Assembly: GCA_022510985.1 (NCBI GenBank)
Contig: JAFLSL010000036.1
Location: forward strand, 1-7,984
Origin: Ruminococcus sp.
GTDB taxonomy: Bacteria; Bacillota; Clostridia; Oscillospirales; Acutalibacteraceae
Length of the DNA stretch: 7,984 nt
Reading direction: 5' to 3'
Part shown: positions 6,562 through 7,984 of the stretch, piece after piece
How positions within the stretch are numbered: position 1 is the stretch's first letter
Layout: the number at the start of each line of letters is the position of its first letter
Position numbers and translations under genes: made by a program
Notes under the pieces: model-generated
What the model was told of the DNA's origin: nothing
The model's database searches: none
Seen by the model: only the letters and a program-made list of their open reading frames with translations

Positions 6562-7020
6562 ATGCTGAAAATTCAAAACAAATCCACTAAAAGAATAAGA
6601 GTGGTACAGATAGTTCTGTTTATAATCCAAATCTTTCTTACAAGTGAGCCGTATGTATGGGGCGGTGCAATTCTTACGCAGTATAAGACGAGCAGTTTTA
6701 CCGTGCTTGATATGATTACAAATATCGGTGCGTCCACAGGCAACGCTGAAAGTGACCAAATTCTCAGTGTTATGGGAATTTGCTACACTCTCTTTCTTAT
6801 AATTCCAATAATCGCCCTCGGATTTCAGCTTTTTGACAGGGAATATAACCTTAAAAACGTTGTTGGAATAATTTGCTCATTTGCCGGTGTAATTTGTATT
6901 ATGCTGTTTGTCGGCGGAAATTTCTTATGCTTAGGCTCGCTTATAGCACTGTTGCTTTATCTCGTGTCCGCATTTATGTCGGTTATGGGAATTTTCGCAA
7001 GATATCTAAAAACAGAGTAA
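6562..7020 (+). CDS. Small four-helix membrane protein of unknown function
   Basis: I do not recognise this 152-residue protein. It begins with a basic segment (MLKIQNKSTKRIR), then helix 1 (about 13-29), a polar outer loop with small residues (35-67), helix 2 (about 69-90), a short charged link FDREYNLKN (91-99), helix 3 (about 99-117), and helix 4 (about 121-146), ending RYLKTE. The basic N-terminus suggests both ends are cytoplasmic. AGGAG lies 10 bases before the ATG, and a promoter with extended -10 lies at 6491-6519. It is divergent from the GH13 gene and monocistronic, since a strong terminator follows 15 bases after the stop. A sugar-related role would be a guess from position alone. 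Promoter, ribosome site and terminator together argue that it is a real gene. Confidence 0.85.
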   Translation: MLKIQNKSTKRIRVVQIVLFIIQIFLTSEPYVWGGAILTQYKTSSFTVLDMITNIGASTGNAESDQILSVMGICYTLFLIIPIIALGFQLFDREYNLKNVVGIICSFAGVICIMLFVGGNFLCLGSLIALLLYLVSAFMSVMGIFARYLKTE

Positions 7021-7035
7021 AATAAAATGAAAAAG

Positions 7036-7064
7036 AAAAAGAGAGGCGAAAGCCTCTCTTTTTT
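7036..7064. terminator. Bidirectional intrinsic terminator with GAAA loop
   Basis: The stem GAGAGGC (7041-7047) and GCCTCTC (7052-7058) closes a GAAA tetraloop (7048-7051). It has five A before it (7036-7040) and six T after it (7059-7064), so it can end the membrane-protein transcript and also read-through from the opposing repressor gene. Confidence 0.95.
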
Positions 7065-7146
7065 ATTTATTAAGGAATTTCACAGCAAGAGAAAATAAAT
7101 GCCTGCAAAAATCAAGGTGCGGCTGGTGTGTGCTATGAGGATTCTA

Positions 7147-7470
7147 TCAATTTTTTTGATTAATCTTTATAAAGACCTTACATTGTTCAAGACAAATTTC
7201 TTTTTGGTCAGCAGATAAATCGCGGAATACACGCAATAGATCATCTTCTTGACTTGTAGTATTAGAGTTACTCGGTTTATATCCAAGAAGGTAGTCCGTA
7301 GTAACATTAAAATAGTTTGCTATCATCTTTAAGGTCTCAAAGTCAGGTTCTCTTGTGCTTTGGGCATAGCTACTGACAGTTGAGGGAGCAATATTTAATT
7401 TATTAGCTAACTCTTTTTGAGTGATATTTCTTTCTTCTATCAAGGCACGTAATCTCTCACCAAATTTCAT
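7147..7470 (-). CDS. XRE/Cro-cI family helix-turn-helix transcriptional regulator
   Basis: This 107-residue protein starts at ATG 7470-7468, with GAGGTGA 5 bases upstream. An upstream in-frame ATG at 7521 has no ribosome site and is disfavoured. Residues about 4-63 form a typical HTH_3 domain: MKFGERLRALIEERNITQ, then the recognition region around KLNIAPSTVSSYAQSTREPD (24-43), then TLKMIANYFNVTTDYLLGY. A polar Ser/Asn/Thr linker (67-75) leads to a helical tail (76-104) that probably dimerises. Short repressors of this form control phages, conjugative elements, toxin-antitoxin loci and stress genes, usually binding the shared upstream region. Autoregulation and control of the divergent gene at 7613 are inferred from position. 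No S24 peptidase domain is present, so LexA-type self-cleavage is not expected. Confidence 0.92.
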   Translation of the reverse strand: MKFGERLRALIEERNITQKELANKLNIAPSTVSSYAQSTREPDFETLKMIANYFNVTTDYLLGYKPSNSNTTSQEDDLLRVFRDLSADQKEICLEQCKVFIKINQKN

Positions 7471-7475
7471 TAAAA

Positions 7476-7482
7476 TCACCTC
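7476..7482 (-). promoter_or_regulatory. Ribosome binding site for the XRE regulator
   Basis: Minus-strand GAGGTGA lies 5 bases before the ATG at 7470-7468. It is the only good site near the frame and fixes this start over the longer alternative. Confidence 0.85.
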
Positions 7483-7536
7483 GTACCTATCATAAATGGT
7501 ATAAGGTAAAATTTTTAGCATAATTTACATAATGCA

Positions 7537-7565
7537 TTGACAATTCACGAAAAGAGTTGTAATAT
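7537..7565 (+). promoter_or_regulatory. Near-consensus promoter for the unknown gene at 7613
   Basis: TTGACA (7537-7542), a perfect -35, is 17 bases from TAATAT (7560-7565). The predicted start is near 7572, leaving about 40 bases of leader. It is the closest match to consensus in the window, which suggests a gene held off by a repressor; the XRE protein encoded next door is the obvious candidate. Confidence 0.75.
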
Positions 7566-7612
7566 ATTTGTAGATGAACATCATTTATATTCCAAAGAAA
7601 GGATTGTCATTT

Positions 7613-7984
7613 ATGGGATTTGAAAATGCTTTTAACAAATTTGCTAAGTTTGGTAATACACTTAACAGAGGTGTAAACAATGTTATTGGAAAAGAGGTAT
7701 TCAAAGATATAAAGGAAATGGAACCTCCACGTGAATTTCCACCATACAGCAGTTTTCCGGATTACACAGTTCCGGAACCGGAACAGTGGTCTGCACAGAC
7801 CGGAGAAGATAAACAATTCACTTTGAACGGAAATATTATTAAAGTTTCAGCTAATTTGGATGCGTGTATGAAATACCGAAAATTTTTTATATCATCAGCA
7901 AAGTATTATTTGGAAAGATTTAAATTTAGGTATCAAAACTGTGTTCATGATTTTGATAGTTTCGTTCATTATTTCTCGGAGATG
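7613..7984 (+). CDS. Unrecognised protein divergent from the XRE regulator, N-terminal part (partial)
   Basis: An uninterrupted frame of 124 codons runs from ATG at 7613 to the window edge with no stop. AAAGGA lies 9 bases before the ATG, and a near-consensus promoter sits further upstream. I do not recognise the family. The N-terminus (MGFENAFNKFAKFGNTLNRG) is polar and amphipathic. It is followed by a Pro-rich stretch (38-57) with repeated EPP, FPP and PEPE motifs. A region rich in Phe, Tyr and Lys (about 86-124) contains KYRKFFISSAKYYLERFKF. There is no signal peptide or membrane helix in the visible part, so it is probably cytosolic. The placement opposite a small repressor suggests an accessory (phage, mobile-element or defence) gene, but that is inference. 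Confidence 0.8.
   Translation, partial: MGFENAFNKFAKFGNTLNRGVNNVIGKEVFKDIKEMEPPREFPPYSSFPDYTVPEPEQWSAQTGEDKQFTLNGNIIKVSANLDACMKYRKFFISSAKYYLERFKFRYQNCVHDFDSFVHYFSEM

Noticed and set aside
7065..7146. Slightly GC-richer stretch after the second terminator, considered as an attachment site or element boundary, plus the weak ATCAA/TTGAT hairpin at its end
   Set aside because: No direct repeat, tRNA fragment or integrase is visible, and the hairpin is a 5-bp AT stem overlapping the repressor stop codon.
7471..7521. N-terminal extension of the XRE regulator to an ATG at 7521
   Set aside because: There is no ribosome site there, while a strong GAGGTGA precedes the ATG at 7470 and the HTH domain begins right after it.
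7607..7816. Minus-strand open frame opposite the unknown right-end gene
   Set aside because: The plus-strand frame stays open to the window edge and has promoter and ribosome site; the antisense frame has neither.

Overview
The window looks like a low-GC Gram-positive chromosome, most likely an anaerobic Clostridia-type Firmicute (perhaps Oscillospiraceae/Ruminococcus-like; the lineage is inferred from AT-rich codon use, AGGAG-type ribosome sites, TTG starts, and the YfhO, LCP and GH13 proteins). I recognised no rRNA, tRNA, CRISPR array or insertion sequence.

Layout. Left edge, minus strand: the start of a small membrane protein resembling the DUF975 family (1-255, runs off the window), preceded by a large YfhO-family membrane glycosyltransferase (388-2847). 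A compact divergent promoter region (about 2863-2922) separates yfhO from a plus-strand YfbR-type HD-domain 5'-nucleotidase (2951-3541, TTG start). Next comes a plus-strand LytR-CpsA-Psr (LCP) cell-wall ligase (3666-4772). It is closed by a strong bidirectional terminator shared with the convergent GH13 alpha-amylase-like gene (4804-6426, minus, TTG start), whose C-terminus carries a DUF1653-like domain. The amylase gene is divergent from a small four-helix membrane protein of unknown function (6562-7020, plus), and their promoters overlap at the -35 boxes. A second bidirectional terminator (7036-7064) follows. The right end holds an XRE-family repressor (7147-7470, minus) divergent from an unrecognised gene (7613 to the window end, plus) with a near-consensus promoter. 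This pair looks accessory, perhaps the edge of a mobile or defence-type locus.

Function. YfhO and LCP both act on the cell envelope: YfhO-type enzymes glycosylate lipoteichoic or related polymers, and LCP enzymes attach anionic glycopolymers to peptidoglycan. Their promoters share an identical 12-base extended -10 sequence. The YfbR homologue is nucleotide housekeeping, and the amylase homologue probably acts on intracellular alpha-glucans. No complete new system is demonstrable. The best leads are the repressor/unknown pair cut by the right edge, the GH13-DUF1653 fusion, and the overlapping divergent promoters with a perfect inverted repeat between the amylase and membrane-protein genes.
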